Shown one piece after another: positions 46,061-54,620 of a stretch of DNA of 64,000 nucleotides. The stretch spans positions 1-64,000 of the forward strand of contig CANLIL010000004.1 in the NCBI GenBank assembly GCA_947491305.1. Reading direction: 5' to 3'. Below the pieces are notes generated by a model. It did not search any database and had not been told where the DNA came from. It saw only the letters and a program-made list of their open reading frames with translations. This stretch comes from Flavobacteriales bacterium (GTDB lineage: Bacteria; Bacteroidota; Bacteroidia; Flavobacteriales_D; Crocinitomicaceae). Within the stretch, counting starts at the first letter, position 1. Every line of letters begins with the position of its first letter. Both the position numbers and the translations under genes were made by a program.

Positions 46061-46993
46061 TTAGTTATTCATATTATCTAATACTTCCATAACACCTTTT
46101 ACTGCAACAGCTGATTCTTCCAACAATGCTTTTTCTTCAGCGTTTAAGTCTAATTCAATAATGCGTTCGATTCCGTTTTTACCTAAAACAACTGGAACAC
46201 CTAAATAGATATCTTTCATGCCATATTCACCTTGTAGCCAAGCGCAAACTGGGAAAATTCTTTTTTGATCACGAATAATCGCTTCAACCATTTGAGCTGC
46301 TGCCGCTCCTGGAGCATACCATGCAGAAGTTCCTAATAATTTAACGATTTCTCCACCACCAAATTTCGTTCGTTCGATGATTTCGTCTAACTTTACTTTA
46401 GAAATCAATTCAGTAACTGGAATACCAGAAACTGTAGTATATCTAGGAAGTGGAACCATTGTATCACCATGTCCACCCATCAATACTGCTTGAATATCTT
46501 TTGGAGAAACATTTAACTCAGTAGCTAAAAACGCTCTGTATCTTGCTGTATCCAATACACCTGCCATACCAAATACTTTGTTTGGATCAATTTTGGCAGT
46601 TAAATAAGCGCAATAGGTCATTACATCTAATGGATTAGAAACAATAACAATAATTGCATTTGGTGAATGTTTAACGATGTTTTCAGTAACTGTTTTAACG
46701 ATTCCTGCATTGGTTGCGATTAAGTCATCACGAGACATACCAGGCTTTCTTGGTAAACCAGATGTAATTACAACTACGTCTGAATTAGCAGTTTTAGAAT
46801 AATCATTTGTAGAACCCGTTGTGCGAGAATCATACAAATTAATTGGAGATGTTTGCCAGATATCTAGTGCTTTACCTTCAGCAAATCCTTCTTTAATATC
46901 CAACAAAACGATTTCGTTGGCAATTTCTCTTTGAGCTAAAACGTCAGCACATGTTGCTCCTACGTTACCTGCTCCTACTACTGTTACTTTCAT
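46061..46993 (-). CDS. mdh: Malate dehydrogenase (LDH-like type)
   Basis: This enzyme oxidises malate to oxaloacetate with NAD in the TCA cycle. The Rossmann loop is VVGAGNVGATCA, the cofactor Asp follows in EIVLLDIKEG, and substrate residues lie in SGLPRKPGMSRDDL (two Arg) and the catalytic His motif LMGGHGDTMVPL. These mark the 310-residue LDH-like MDH used by Bacteroidota. A -7 element TAATTTTG (minus strand) lies about 40 bases upstream. Together with gltA at the window start it covers two TCA steps. Confidence 0.96.
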   Translation of the reverse strand: MKVTVVGAGNVGATCADVLAQREIANEIVLLDIKEGFAEGKALDIWQTSPINLYDSRTTGSTNDYSKTANSDVVVITSGLPRKPGMSRDDLIATNAGIVKTVTENIVKHSPNAIIVIVSNPLDVMTYCAYLTAKIDPNKVFGMAGVLDTARYRAFLATELNVSPKDIQAVLMGGHGDTMVPLPRYTTVSGIPVTELISKVKLDEIIERTKFGGGEIVKLLGTSAWYAPGAAAAQMVEAIIRDQKRIFPVCAWLQGEYGMKDIYLGVPVVLGKNGIERIIELDLNAEEKALLEESAVAVKGVMEVLDNMNN

Positions 46994-47033
46994 TCTTTAT
47001 AATTTGATTGATGAAATCATGCATTTTACGGCA

Positions 47034-47041
47034 CAAAATTA
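47034..47041 (-). promoter_or_regulatory. TAnnTTTG -7 element of mdh
   Basis: On the minus strand TAATTTTG matches the consensus and ends 40 bases before the mdh ATG. Confidence 0.6.
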
Positions 47042-47153
47042 CTACTTAATCCTTAATAAAAATTGATAATTGATTTAAAAATGAATATTTTTAGTGATTA
47101 TTTAGTTTAAAAAGCAACGGTTAGATTATTTCATCGTTTATTAATTGATAATT

Positions 47154-47732
47154 GTGGGAAATAAAGAAGATTTAAAAGTGATTATTGAAGGATGTGCGCA
47201 AAAAAATCGCCGTTCACAAGAAGCGCTGTTTAAACTTTTTTATGGAAAATTATTACCTGTTTGTATGCGTTACATGCCTGACAAAGACAGTGCTCAAGAT
47301 GTTTTACAAATTGGTTTTATTAAAGTATTTGACAAAATAGCGTTGTTTGATTTTAGAGGTTCTTTTGAAGGTTGGATAAAGCGAATCATTGTCAATACAG
47401 CAATTGATGAAATACGAAAAAAAAATAAAAATGTGTTTTCGACGGATGTAGAACGTGATTTTAAATTTGAAAAGACGAATCCAGCAGAAGAACAAGAATT
47501 AGGTGATTTTGAGCGTATAAAAGCTGAACTTGCGATACAAGCAATTCAACAGCTTTCACCAGCTTACAGATCTGTTTTTAACTTATACGTGGTTGAAGAA
47601 TACACCCACAAAGAAATTGCAGAAATTTTAGGCATTAGTGAAGGAACATCAAAGTCTAATTATTCGAAAGCAAAACAAAATTTACAACGCATATTAGCTG
47701 CTAAATACGCTAAACTAGATGATTATGAATGA
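47154..47732 (+). CDS. ECF RNA polymerase sigma factor
   Basis: This is a small sigma-70 family factor with region 2 (YMPDKDSAQDVLQIGFIKVFDKI, then FRGSFEGWIKRIIVNTAIDEIRKK) and region 4 (LSPAYRSVFNLYVVEEYTHKEIAEILGISEGTSKSNYSKAKQNL) and nothing between, which defines the ECF class. I prefer GTG 47154 (192 residues, MGNKEDLK) to the TTG at 47145 because GTG is the stronger start codon. The 3' end overlaps the next gene by 14 bases, the usual arrangement of a sigma factor with its membrane anti-sigma factor. Confidence 0.92.
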   Translation: MGNKEDLKVIIEGCAQKNRRSQEALFKLFYGKLLPVCMRYMPDKDSAQDVLQIGFIKVFDKIALFDFRGSFEGWIKRIIVNTAIDEIRKKNKNVFSTDVERDFKFEKTNPAEEQELGDFERIKAELAIQAIQQLSPAYRSVFNLYVVEEYTHKEIAEILGISEGTSKSNYSKAKQNLQRILAAKYAKLDDYE

Positions 47733-48936
47733 TCAATTTGATAAAAAAATTAAAGAAACATTAGAAGGATACGAACTTCCTTATGATGCTGCTGCTTGGA
47801 ATCAATTGAATGGCAAAATGAATCGCACATCACTTTTGAAAAAAGGAATGGTTGCAGCTTCTTTACTTTCCATTTTTATAATTGGAAGTGTTTATTTATT
47901 GAAGTCAAATTCTACTAAAATTCTTTTAAAACCAACTCAAGATTCTAAAGCTTCACAATCTATTACCTCTACTAATAATACAACTTCAAAATCCAACGCT
48001 GTATATTCAACAAAAAAAGCAACAAATGCAACTGTTTCAACTCAAACAATCGTTGAGAAAACAACTACTAATGAAAATAAATTAGAAGCTTTTTTACAAA
48101 CTGAGTTACTTCCAGCATTAATTGACAACCCCATTTCCATTATTGCACAACAGGAAAACAATCAACTTAACGTAACTCCAACATTTCAAGCAGCAACTAT
48201 AGAACCAAACATAATGATACCCTCTAAAGTTTGTTTTGGTGATGAGATTCATTTTAATTATTTAAGCGACAACGATTTTTGGATTATTGATCCAACAGGA
48301 AATAAGGACATTTTTAATTCTACTTATAAACCTCAATTTGAAGGTAAATTCACCGTAGTTTCAAGAGACAAAACATTGGGTTCATTTATAGTTTTACCTT
48401 CTCCTAAAATTGATTTTTCTATAAACGACGATGATAAATACGAAAATGGATTGCCAATCGCTAAGTTATCAGCAAGTGGTAACGCATCTACTTTCAACTG
48501 GATCATAAACGCTAAAAAATATACGGGTACAGAATGCCAAGTTCACTTGTTTCAAAAAGGAATTTATTCAATTCATTTAAGTGCTCAAAATTCAATTGGA
48601 TGTAGCACAGAAATCACCAAAGAAATAACGATTGAATCTGATTACAACTTGTTAGCTGCAACAGCTTTTGATTTGCAATCGCGTGATAAACGCAATAACT
48701 CCTTTATTCCTTTTGCATTAACTGTTAGATCTGTAGATTTCGCCATGATCATTATCGATCCGAAAGATGGTGGAATTCTTTTTGAAACGACTGATGCTTC
48801 AAATCCTTGGACAGGAATTGACAAAAGAACTGGTCAATTGGTGGAAACAAACAAACCTTTCATTTGGAAAGTTGTACTAAAAAATCCTGAACAAGGAGAA
48901 AAAGCAGACTATAAAGGTGTAATTACGCGCCTGTAA
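47719..48936 (+). CDS. Putative anti-sigma membrane protein with PKD/CHU_C-like C-terminus
   Basis: The N-terminal ~45 residues are cytoplasmic and carry the short motif YELPYDAAAWNQL, which is typical of Bacteroidota anti-sigma partners. One membrane segment follows (about residues 46-63). The rest is exported: a Ser/Thr-rich spacer (about 70-130), a beta-sandwich region with PKD-like wording (SASGNASTFNWIINAKKYTG), and a C-terminus that resembles the gliding-motility-associated CHU_C domain (IIIDPKDGGILFETTD, then NPWTG and KGVITRL). The protein starts inside the ECF gene (ATG 47719 or 47725). Anti-sigma activity is inferred from context. Confidence 0.7.
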   Translation: MIMNDQFDKKIKETLEGYELPYDAAAWNQLNGKMNRTSLLKKGMVAASLLSIFIIGSVYLLKSNSTKILLKPTQDSKASQSITSTNNTTSKSNAVYSTKKATNATVSTQTIVEKTTTNENKLEAFLQTELLPALIDNPISIIAQQENNQLNVTPTFQAATIEPNIMIPSKVCFGDEIHFNYLSDNDFWIIDPTGNKDIFNSTYKPQFEGKFTVVSRDKTLGSFIVLPSPKIDFSINDDDKYENGLPIAKLSASGNASTFNWIINAKKYTGTECQVHLFQKGIYSIHLSAQNSIGCSTEITKEITIESDYNLLAATAFDLQSRDKRNNSFIPFALTVRSVDFAMIIIDPKDGGILFETTDASNPWTGIDKRTGQLVETNKPFIWKVVLKNPEQGEKADYKGVITRL

Positions 48937-49891
48937 TCATTCTTTAAAGTTCTTCATTTTATAAGAAATTCCAATTCCCAATACCGATTTAAACTGGGTT
49001 CTTGGTCCAACTTGACCATTTGCATCGCGAATGTTGATATCATCGTCATAAATTACAGACCATTGTAACGAAGCTGAGAACCATGAATTCACTTTAAATG
49101 TGAACAATGCTTCTGCATTAACATCGATATTTTGAGGGTTATTTATGTAATTACTAAATAATTCAAGTTTTGATTTTAAATCTATGTTTTTAGCCACCGT
49201 TTTATTGAATTTCAATTTAACATACGCTCCAAACTCTCCTCTAAATCGTTTACCGGCAGTTAATACATTTCCAAAACCCATCGAACGTTGCTTTCTCAAC
49301 GCCGAAAGCACCTGCATTTGCCAAAATTTGATCGTTTACCACCGTCATTTTAGAGGCAAAAGGAGAAGTAAAAATGGAAAAATTATCACTTTTTATGTAA
49401 TCAATTCCTACAGCTGCACTTACATATCCAGGAGCCATAAATGTCGAAATCCGAATTGAATCATTGGGATAGGAAAAACCATCTAAAAATTGTGTTTTGA
49501 ATCCACCAATAAATGATACAAATACATGCTTTTTGATTTTCATACCGAAATTAGATGAAATATCTATTCTATCATCTGTCTTTTGCAAGGTTTCTGAAGT
49601 TCCTTTTTCAATAAATTGCATTCCTCCAAGCGCAAAGGAAAAATCATTTGTCCACTTTACATTCCCTTTTGAATAATTCGCACTCGCTAAAACAGTTCAT
49701 AAAAGTGAAATATTATTTCGACCACCTGCATTCCAATTTACAAATGATGATTGTGTTCCATTCAATCCATAAATAGCTTTTAGTTTCCAGTATTTTGGAG
49801 GGATTGAATCTTTTTTGATCAGGCTATCACTAACTTGAGAAAAACTTACAAAAATAGACACGAGTGACAATGAGAATAGAATTGATTTCAT
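48937..49891 (-). pseudogene. DUF3078-like protein gene, broken by a stop and a frameshift
   Basis: Three minus-strand frames together make one DUF3078-type outer-membrane-like protein of about 318 residues. They are a signal peptide plus QSSFVNWNAGGRNNISLL, then KTDDRIDISSNFGM through LANAGAFGVEK, then GEFGAYVKLKFNK through KSVLGIGISYKM. The first break is an in-frame TGA at 49697-49699, after which the same frame continues with sensible sequence. The second is a one-base shift near 49275-49300 (around GVEKA/QRSMGFG). TGA is a normal stop elsewhere, so recoding is unlikely. It is either a recent pseudogene or two sequencing errors. Confidence 0.8.
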
Positions 49892-50014
49892 GATTTAAAA
49901 TATTAGGACGCAAATTTCACATTTCCATTGAAATTACAAAAGCTATTCTTGAATTTTTTTTGAAATTAATGGATACTTTTTACTAATTTCGTTGAAAATT
50001 TAACTTATAAAATC

Positions 50015-51193
50015 ATGTTGAAAGAAGTTTACATTGTCGCAGCAGCAAGAACACCAATCGGTTCATTTTTAGGAGGATTATCAACTATTCCTGCAACAAC
50101 TTTAGGAGCAATCGCAATTAAAGGAGCATTAGAGAAAGGTAATATTCCAGCTGATAAAATTGACGAAGTATTTATGGGGAATGTATTGCAAGCTGGAGTT
50201 GGTCAGGCACCTGCTCGTCAAGCTGCATTAGGAGCTGGATTGCAACAATCTGTTCCTTGTACAACGGTAAACAAAGTGTGTGCATCAGGAATGAAAGCGA
50301 TTATGCTAGGCGCTCAATCGATTTTAGCTGGTGACAATGAATTAGTCGTTACAGGCGGAATGGAAAACATGTCACAAACACCGCACTATTTAGAAGGTAG
50401 AAACGGTACTAAATTTGGAAACATTCAACTATTAGACGGCATCACTAAAGATGGATTATTAGATGTATATTCTAAAGTACCTATGGGGAATTGTGCTGAG
50501 TTGTGCGCAACGAAATACAACATTACAAGAGAAGATCAAGATAATTTTGCCATTGCTTCCTATACGAAATCGGCTGAAGCATGGAAAGCTGGAAAATTTG
50601 ACAATGAAATTGTACCTGTTGCTGTACCTCAACGCAAAGGAGACCCAATTTTAGTTACTGAAGATGAGGAATATAAAAATGTATTCTTGGATAAAATCCC
50701 TGGATTGCGTCCAGCATTTGACAAAGACGGAACAATTACAGCTGCCAATGCATCAACATTAAACGACGGTGCTTCTGCACTTGTGTTAGCATCAAAGGAA
50801 GCAGTTGAAAAATATGGTTTAAAACCAATTGGGAAAATTGTAAGTTATGCAGATGCCGCTCAAGCACCTGAATGGTTTACAACTGCACCATCATTAGCGA
50901 TTCCAAAAGCGTTAGACAAGGCTGGATTGAGCGTGAAAGATGTAGATTTCTGGGAATTAAACGAAGCGTTTGCAGTTGTTGGAATTGCAAATACTCAAAT
51001 TTTAGGAATTGATCCTGCGAAAGTTGACGTAAACGGTGGAGCTGTAGCATTGGGACACCCACTTGGGAATTCTGGTTCTAGAGTTGTTGTAACATTATTG
51101 AATGTTTTAAAACAAAACAATGCTAAAATTGGTGGTGCTGGAATCTGTAACGGAGGCGGTGGCGCATCTGCAATCATTATTGAAAATATTTAA
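50015..51193 (+). CDS. Acetyl-CoA C-acetyltransferase (thiolase)
   Basis: This is a biosynthetic/degradative type II thiolase, which condenses two acetyl-CoA or cleaves acetoacetyl-CoA. The nucleophile Cys is in NKVCASGMKAIM (about residue 88), the second site is NGGAVALGHPLGNSGSR with the His, and the third is CNGGGGASA with the catalytic Cys near the end. The 392-residue length is exact. It would pair functionally with the 3-hydroxybutyryl-CoA dehydrogenase at 33 kb, although the two are not adjacent. A near-consensus element TAATTTCG lies about 25 bases upstream. Confidence 0.95.
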   Translation: MLKEVYIVAAARTPIGSFLGGLSTIPATTLGAIAIKGALEKGNIPADKIDEVFMGNVLQAGVGQAPARQAALGAGLQQSVPCTTVNKVCASGMKAIMLGAQSILAGDNELVVTGGMENMSQTPHYLEGRNGTKFGNIQLLDGITKDGLLDVYSKVPMGNCAELCATKYNITREDQDNFAIASYTKSAEAWKAGKFDNEIVPVAVPQRKGDPILVTEDEEYKNVFLDKIPGLRPAFDKDGTITAANASTLNDGASALVLASKEAVEKYGLKPIGKIVSYADAAQAPEWFTTAPSLAIPKALDKAGLSVKDVDFWELNEAFAVVGIANTQILGIDPAKVDVNGGAVALGHPLGNSGSRVVVTLLNVLKQNNAKIGGAGICNGGGGASAIIIENI

Positions 51194-51259
51194 TTATATT
51201 TACGTTAATTGGATAGCGTTCAATTCATGGACGCTATTTATTTACTAAATAAATATTCC

Positions 51260-52426
51260 ATGGGCTTCTTCAAATTAGAACAATCAAATAATCGTGTTTT
51301 TGGATTGGATTTACTTCGATTCGTAGCGATTTTTATGGTTTTATTAGGGCATAGTTTAATTTTAGCACCTAAATATTTAAAACCTTTTGTCTACAAATTT
51401 CTATTTGACGGGGTCGCAATTTTCTTTGTATTAAGTGGCTTTTTAATTGGTGGAATCTTAATCAAACAATTGAACAAAGAAAAACCTTCGTTTAATGGTT
51501 TAGTTGACTTTTGGAAACGCCGATGGATGCGAACATTGCCAGCATATTTAGTGATTTTAATTTTCTTGCTGATTTATACTGCTTTTTTAATACCTAAAAA
51601 CTTACCCGATGATTGGTTTCGATTTTTCTTTTTTACACAAAATCTATTTGCTTTTCGGCCTTCTTTTTTTGCTGAAGCATGGAGTTTAAGTATCGAAGAA
51701 TGGTTTTATTTATCTGTACCTTTATTGCTTTTTGGAGCTTTAATGTTGTTTAAATCTTCCATTAAATGGACAATCCTTTTTGTTTCATTGCTTGTTTTAG
51801 TAGCTGTCACGTATTATCGTTTTTATTTGTACCACGCTTATCCTTTTCCTTCTAACCCAACTCCGGAAAGTATAAAAGCCTTTAAAAAATACATCCAATT
51901 AGGCATTGAATACCAAGTTGTACCAAGATTGGATGCGATTATGTTCGGCGTTGTCGCATCATTTATCGCTTATTATACCCCTAAATTTTGGCAACATTGG
52001 ATCAAATATGTGCTGTTTTTACTTGGGATTTACATCTTATACTTAACAAAGTATTACATGGGTAAAAGTTACGCTGAATTTGCAGCTGTTTGGGTTCCAA
52101 CATTGAAATCTTTGTCGATTTTCTTGATGCTCCCATTTTTAGCAAATATGAAAAATGGATTAGGGAAATGGACAAAATGGATTACATTTTTCAGTTTAAT
52201 TTCGTATTCAATGTACCTTGTGAATTTAAACATTGTAATAAATACGCTTATCAAAAACACCATTCACGGAGTATATGGAGAAAAGCACCAACCAGGCGAA
52301 TTTTGGTATTTAGATTACCTATTGTTCTGGATTTTTACAATTTTTATCTCTACGCTAATGTACAAATACATTGAAATTCCATTTATGAAATTAAGAGATG
52401 CGAAAAAAAATAAATCTTCTAACTAA
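51260..52426 (+). CDS. Acyltransferase-3 family membrane protein (OafA/YrhL-like)
   Basis: This multi-pass membrane acyltransferase transfers acyl groups to cell-surface glycans. The N-terminal motif FGLDLLRFVAIFMVLLGH carries the family's catalytic His, and the SIEEWFYLSVP motif is diagnostic. About ten membrane segments are present. No SGNH domain is fused here, but a separate SGNH esterase gene overlaps its 3' end by 29 bases. I prefer ATG 51260 (388 residues, A-rich upstream, normal distance to the first helix) over ATG 51227. The acceptor is unknown. Confidence 0.88.
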   Translation: MGFFKLEQSNNRVFGLDLLRFVAIFMVLLGHSLILAPKYLKPFVYKFLFDGVAIFFVLSGFLIGGILIKQLNKEKPSFNGLVDFWKRRWMRTLPAYLVILIFLLIYTAFLIPKNLPDDWFRFFFFTQNLFAFRPSFFAEAWSLSIEEWFYLSVPLLLFGALMLFKSSIKWTILFVSLLVLVAVTYYRFYLYHAYPFPSNPTPESIKAFKKYIQLGIEYQVVPRLDAIMFGVVASFIAYYTPKFWQHWIKYVLFLLGIYILYLTKYYMGKSYAEFAAVWVPTLKSLSIFLMLPFLANMKNGLGKWTKWITFFSLISYSMYLVNLNIVINTLIKNTIHGVYGEKHQPGEFWYLDYLLFWIFTIFISTLMYKYIEIPFMKLRDAKKNKSSN

Positions 52427-53507
52427 ATTTCATCCTCTTCACGTTTTTTTCGCATGTGTTATAATGCTCTTTTTTGCGTGTTCAACAGATAATGTAGCTA
52501 AAAACCATTCATTTCACAGTGCAAAATCAGCTGCTTTTACGTATGTTGGCCGTTTTGACTTTTCTGATGAAAATGGCCCTAAAGTATGGGCGCCTGGTGC
52601 GTACATAAAAGTTGATTTTCATGGTTCCTATTGCGCTATCAAAATTAAAGATGAAAACAAATTTTATACGCATTACAATTACATTCACGTAGTAATTGAT
52701 GATACAATTATAAGACGTTTCAAGCTTTCAAAAACAGAAAACACCATTGTAATTGGCAAACATTTCAGTCAACAAAAACATCATTTAATAATTTGTAAGG
52801 ATACAGAAAGTGATATTGGTTTCATTCAATTTAAAGGAGTGTATTGTCGTAAAATTTCTAAAATAAAAAAACGCGCTGCAATTGAATTCATTGGTGATTC
52901 TATCACGTGTGGAAATGGTTCAGATTTAAGTCGTGTAAATTGTGAAGACGGTAAATGGTTCGACCAACACAATGCTTTTATGAGTTATGGAGCGATTTTG
53001 GCAAGACGATTAAAACGAGAATGGATTTTGAGTTCTGTTTCAGGAATTGGATTAACACGAAGTTGTTGCGGTAACGAATTAACCATGCCACAATGTTATC
53101 AATACATTTCGTTCAAACCAACTTCAGAATTATACCCTATTAAAAAAGAACATCCAGATATTGTGTGTGTCACTTTAGGACAAAATGATGGCTTACAAAA
53201 AGCGTCTATTTATGTTTCGGCGTACCTTAAGTTTTTAGCGCAATTAAGAAAAGTACATCCAACTGCACAATTTATTCTCTGCACGAGTCCAATGGCCAAA
53301 GAAAAACTGAGAAATCATCTAAAAAATTGTATTCAACGTGTAGTGAAAATTGCCAAAAACAGGGGTGAACAAAAACTAGCAATGTTTAGTTATTCAAAAA
53401 CCTACGGAAAAGGATGTTTATCGCACCCAACGGTTGAAGAACATTTAAAAATTGCGCAAGAACTATTACACTTTATTAAAGCTAAAAACCTAATTCAATT
53501 GAACTAA
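52398..53507 (+). CDS. CE2-like SGNH esterase lipoprotein
   Basis: A lipoprotein signal with lipobox-like FFAC (Cys near residue 28) precedes an N-terminal beta-sandwich (about residues 45-150) and an SGNH hydrolase domain. The nucleophile block is IEFIGDSITCGNG, the Gly/Asn blocks lie around SSVSGIG and LGQNDG, and the Asp/His pair is near CLSHPTVEEH. This layout matches carbohydrate esterase family 2 (acetyl-xylan and related deacetylases). Its start lies inside the acyltransferase gene, so acylation and deacylation functions are translationally linked. Confidence 0.82.
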   Translation: MRKKINLLTKFHPLHVFFACVIMLFFACSTDNVAKNHSFHSAKSAAFTYVGRFDFSDENGPKVWAPGAYIKVDFHGSYCAIKIKDENKFYTHYNYIHVVIDDTIIRRFKLSKTENTIVIGKHFSQQKHHLIICKDTESDIGFIQFKGVYCRKISKIKKRAAIEFIGDSITCGNGSDLSRVNCEDGKWFDQHNAFMSYGAILARRLKREWILSSVSGIGLTRSCCGNELTMPQCYQYISFKPTSELYPIKKEHPDIVCVTLGQNDGLQKASIYVSAYLKFLAQLRKVHPTAQFILCTSPMAKEKLRNHLKNCIQRVVKIAKNRGEQKLAMFSYSKTYGKGCLSHPTVEEHLKIAQELLHFIKAKNLIQLN

Positions 53508-54617
53508 TTTGTTGTAAACTGCCTCGTACATTGGCAAGATTTTTTCAATGTCAAAATGACGAGATCGTTTCAACGCATTATCTTTAAACAGCTTTAATTG
53601 CGAATCATCTTTCAAAATTTTCAAGGTATTTAAAGCCATATCATCAACATCTCCAACATTAGATAAATAGCCTGTTTCACCATGAATATTTACTTCAGGA
53701 ATACCACCTGTATTCGAAGAAATAACGGGAACACCAACTGCCATAGCTTCTAAAGCTGCAAGACCAAAACTTTCTGTTTCAGATGGCAATAAAAAGACAT
53801 CAGATAATTCTAACACATGGGCGGTATCTCTAACTTTTCCAATGAAAATTACTTTGTCGCAAATCTGAAGTTCTCGCACCAATTTTTCACACGCATAGCG
53901 TTCGGGACCATCACCGACTAAAATCAATTTTGATGCAATTTTTTGTTGCACTTTATAAAAGATGTTGATTACATCTTCTACCCGTTTAACTTTTCTAAAA
54001 TTTGAAACATGGCAAAGAATACGTTCATTATCTGAGGCGTATTTTTGTCTTATCACCGATTTTTTTTCAAAATTTTGAAGAGAAGGTACAATGAAATTTG
54101 GAATTACATGAATTTCACGCGTTGTAGCAAAATGTTTGTACGTATCATTTTTCAAACTTTCTGAAACTGCTGTCACAGCATCTGATTGATTAATGCAAAA
54201 AGTAATTACTGGCTCAAAAGATGGATCTTTTCCAACCAAGGTGATATCTGTTCCGTGCAAGGTTGTTACAAATGGAATTGCAATCCCTTGCGACTGAAGT
54301 ATTTGTTTGGCCATAAATGCTGCAGATGCATGAGGAATGGCATAATGAACATGCAAAATATCTAATTTTTCATATTTTACAACATCTACCATTTTACTTG
54401 TTAATTCCGTTTCGTAAGGTTGGTATTCAAACAAAGGATAATCACTTACAGCAACTTCATGGTAGTAAATATTCTCACGAAAACTTCCTAGTCGAACTGG
54501 TTGAGAATACGTAATGAAATGGACTTGATGCCCTTTTTTAGCCAATGCTTTACCCAATTCTGTCCCTACTACTCCACTTCCACCAAACGTTGGATATAAA
54601 ACAATTCCTATTTTCAT
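53490..54617 (-). CDS. bshA: N-acetyl-alpha-D-glucosaminyl L-malate synthase BshA
   Basis: BshA performs the first step of bacillithiol synthesis, joining GlcNAc from UDP-GlcNAc to L-malate. It is a GT4 glycosyltransferase: the N-terminus MKIGIVLYPTFGGSGVVGTELG is distinctive for BshA, HVHYAIPHASAA lies in the N-terminal domain, and the nucleotide-binding segment is PSETESFGLAALEAMAVGVPV. The length of 375 residues is normal. It is the second gene of a minus-strand unit, starting 3 bases after the beta-lactamase-like gene. Its 3' end overlaps the convergent SGNH esterase gene. Confidence 0.95.
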   Translation of the reverse strand: MKIGIVLYPTFGGSGVVGTELGKALAKKGHQVHFITYSQPVRLGSFRENIYYHEVAVSDYPLFEYQPYETELTSKMVDVVKYEKLDILHVHYAIPHASAAFMAKQILQSQGIAIPFVTTLHGTDITLVGKDPSFEPVITFCINQSDAVTAVSESLKNDTYKHFATTREIHVIPNFIVPSLQNFEKKSVIRQKYASDNERILCHVSNFRKVKRVEDVINIFYKVQQKIASKLILVGDGPERYACEKLVRELQICDKVIFIGKVRDTAHVLELSDVFLLPSETESFGLAALEAMAVGVPVISSNTGGIPEVNIHGETGYLSNVGDVDDMALNTLKILKDDSQLKLFKDNALKRSRHFDIEKILPMYEAVYNKLVQLN

Positions 54618-54620
54618 TTT

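Noticed and set aside
49697-49699. TGA read as an amino acid (recoding)
   Set aside because: TGA ends several clear genes in the window, and the same gene also carries a frameshift, so decay or sequence error is simpler.
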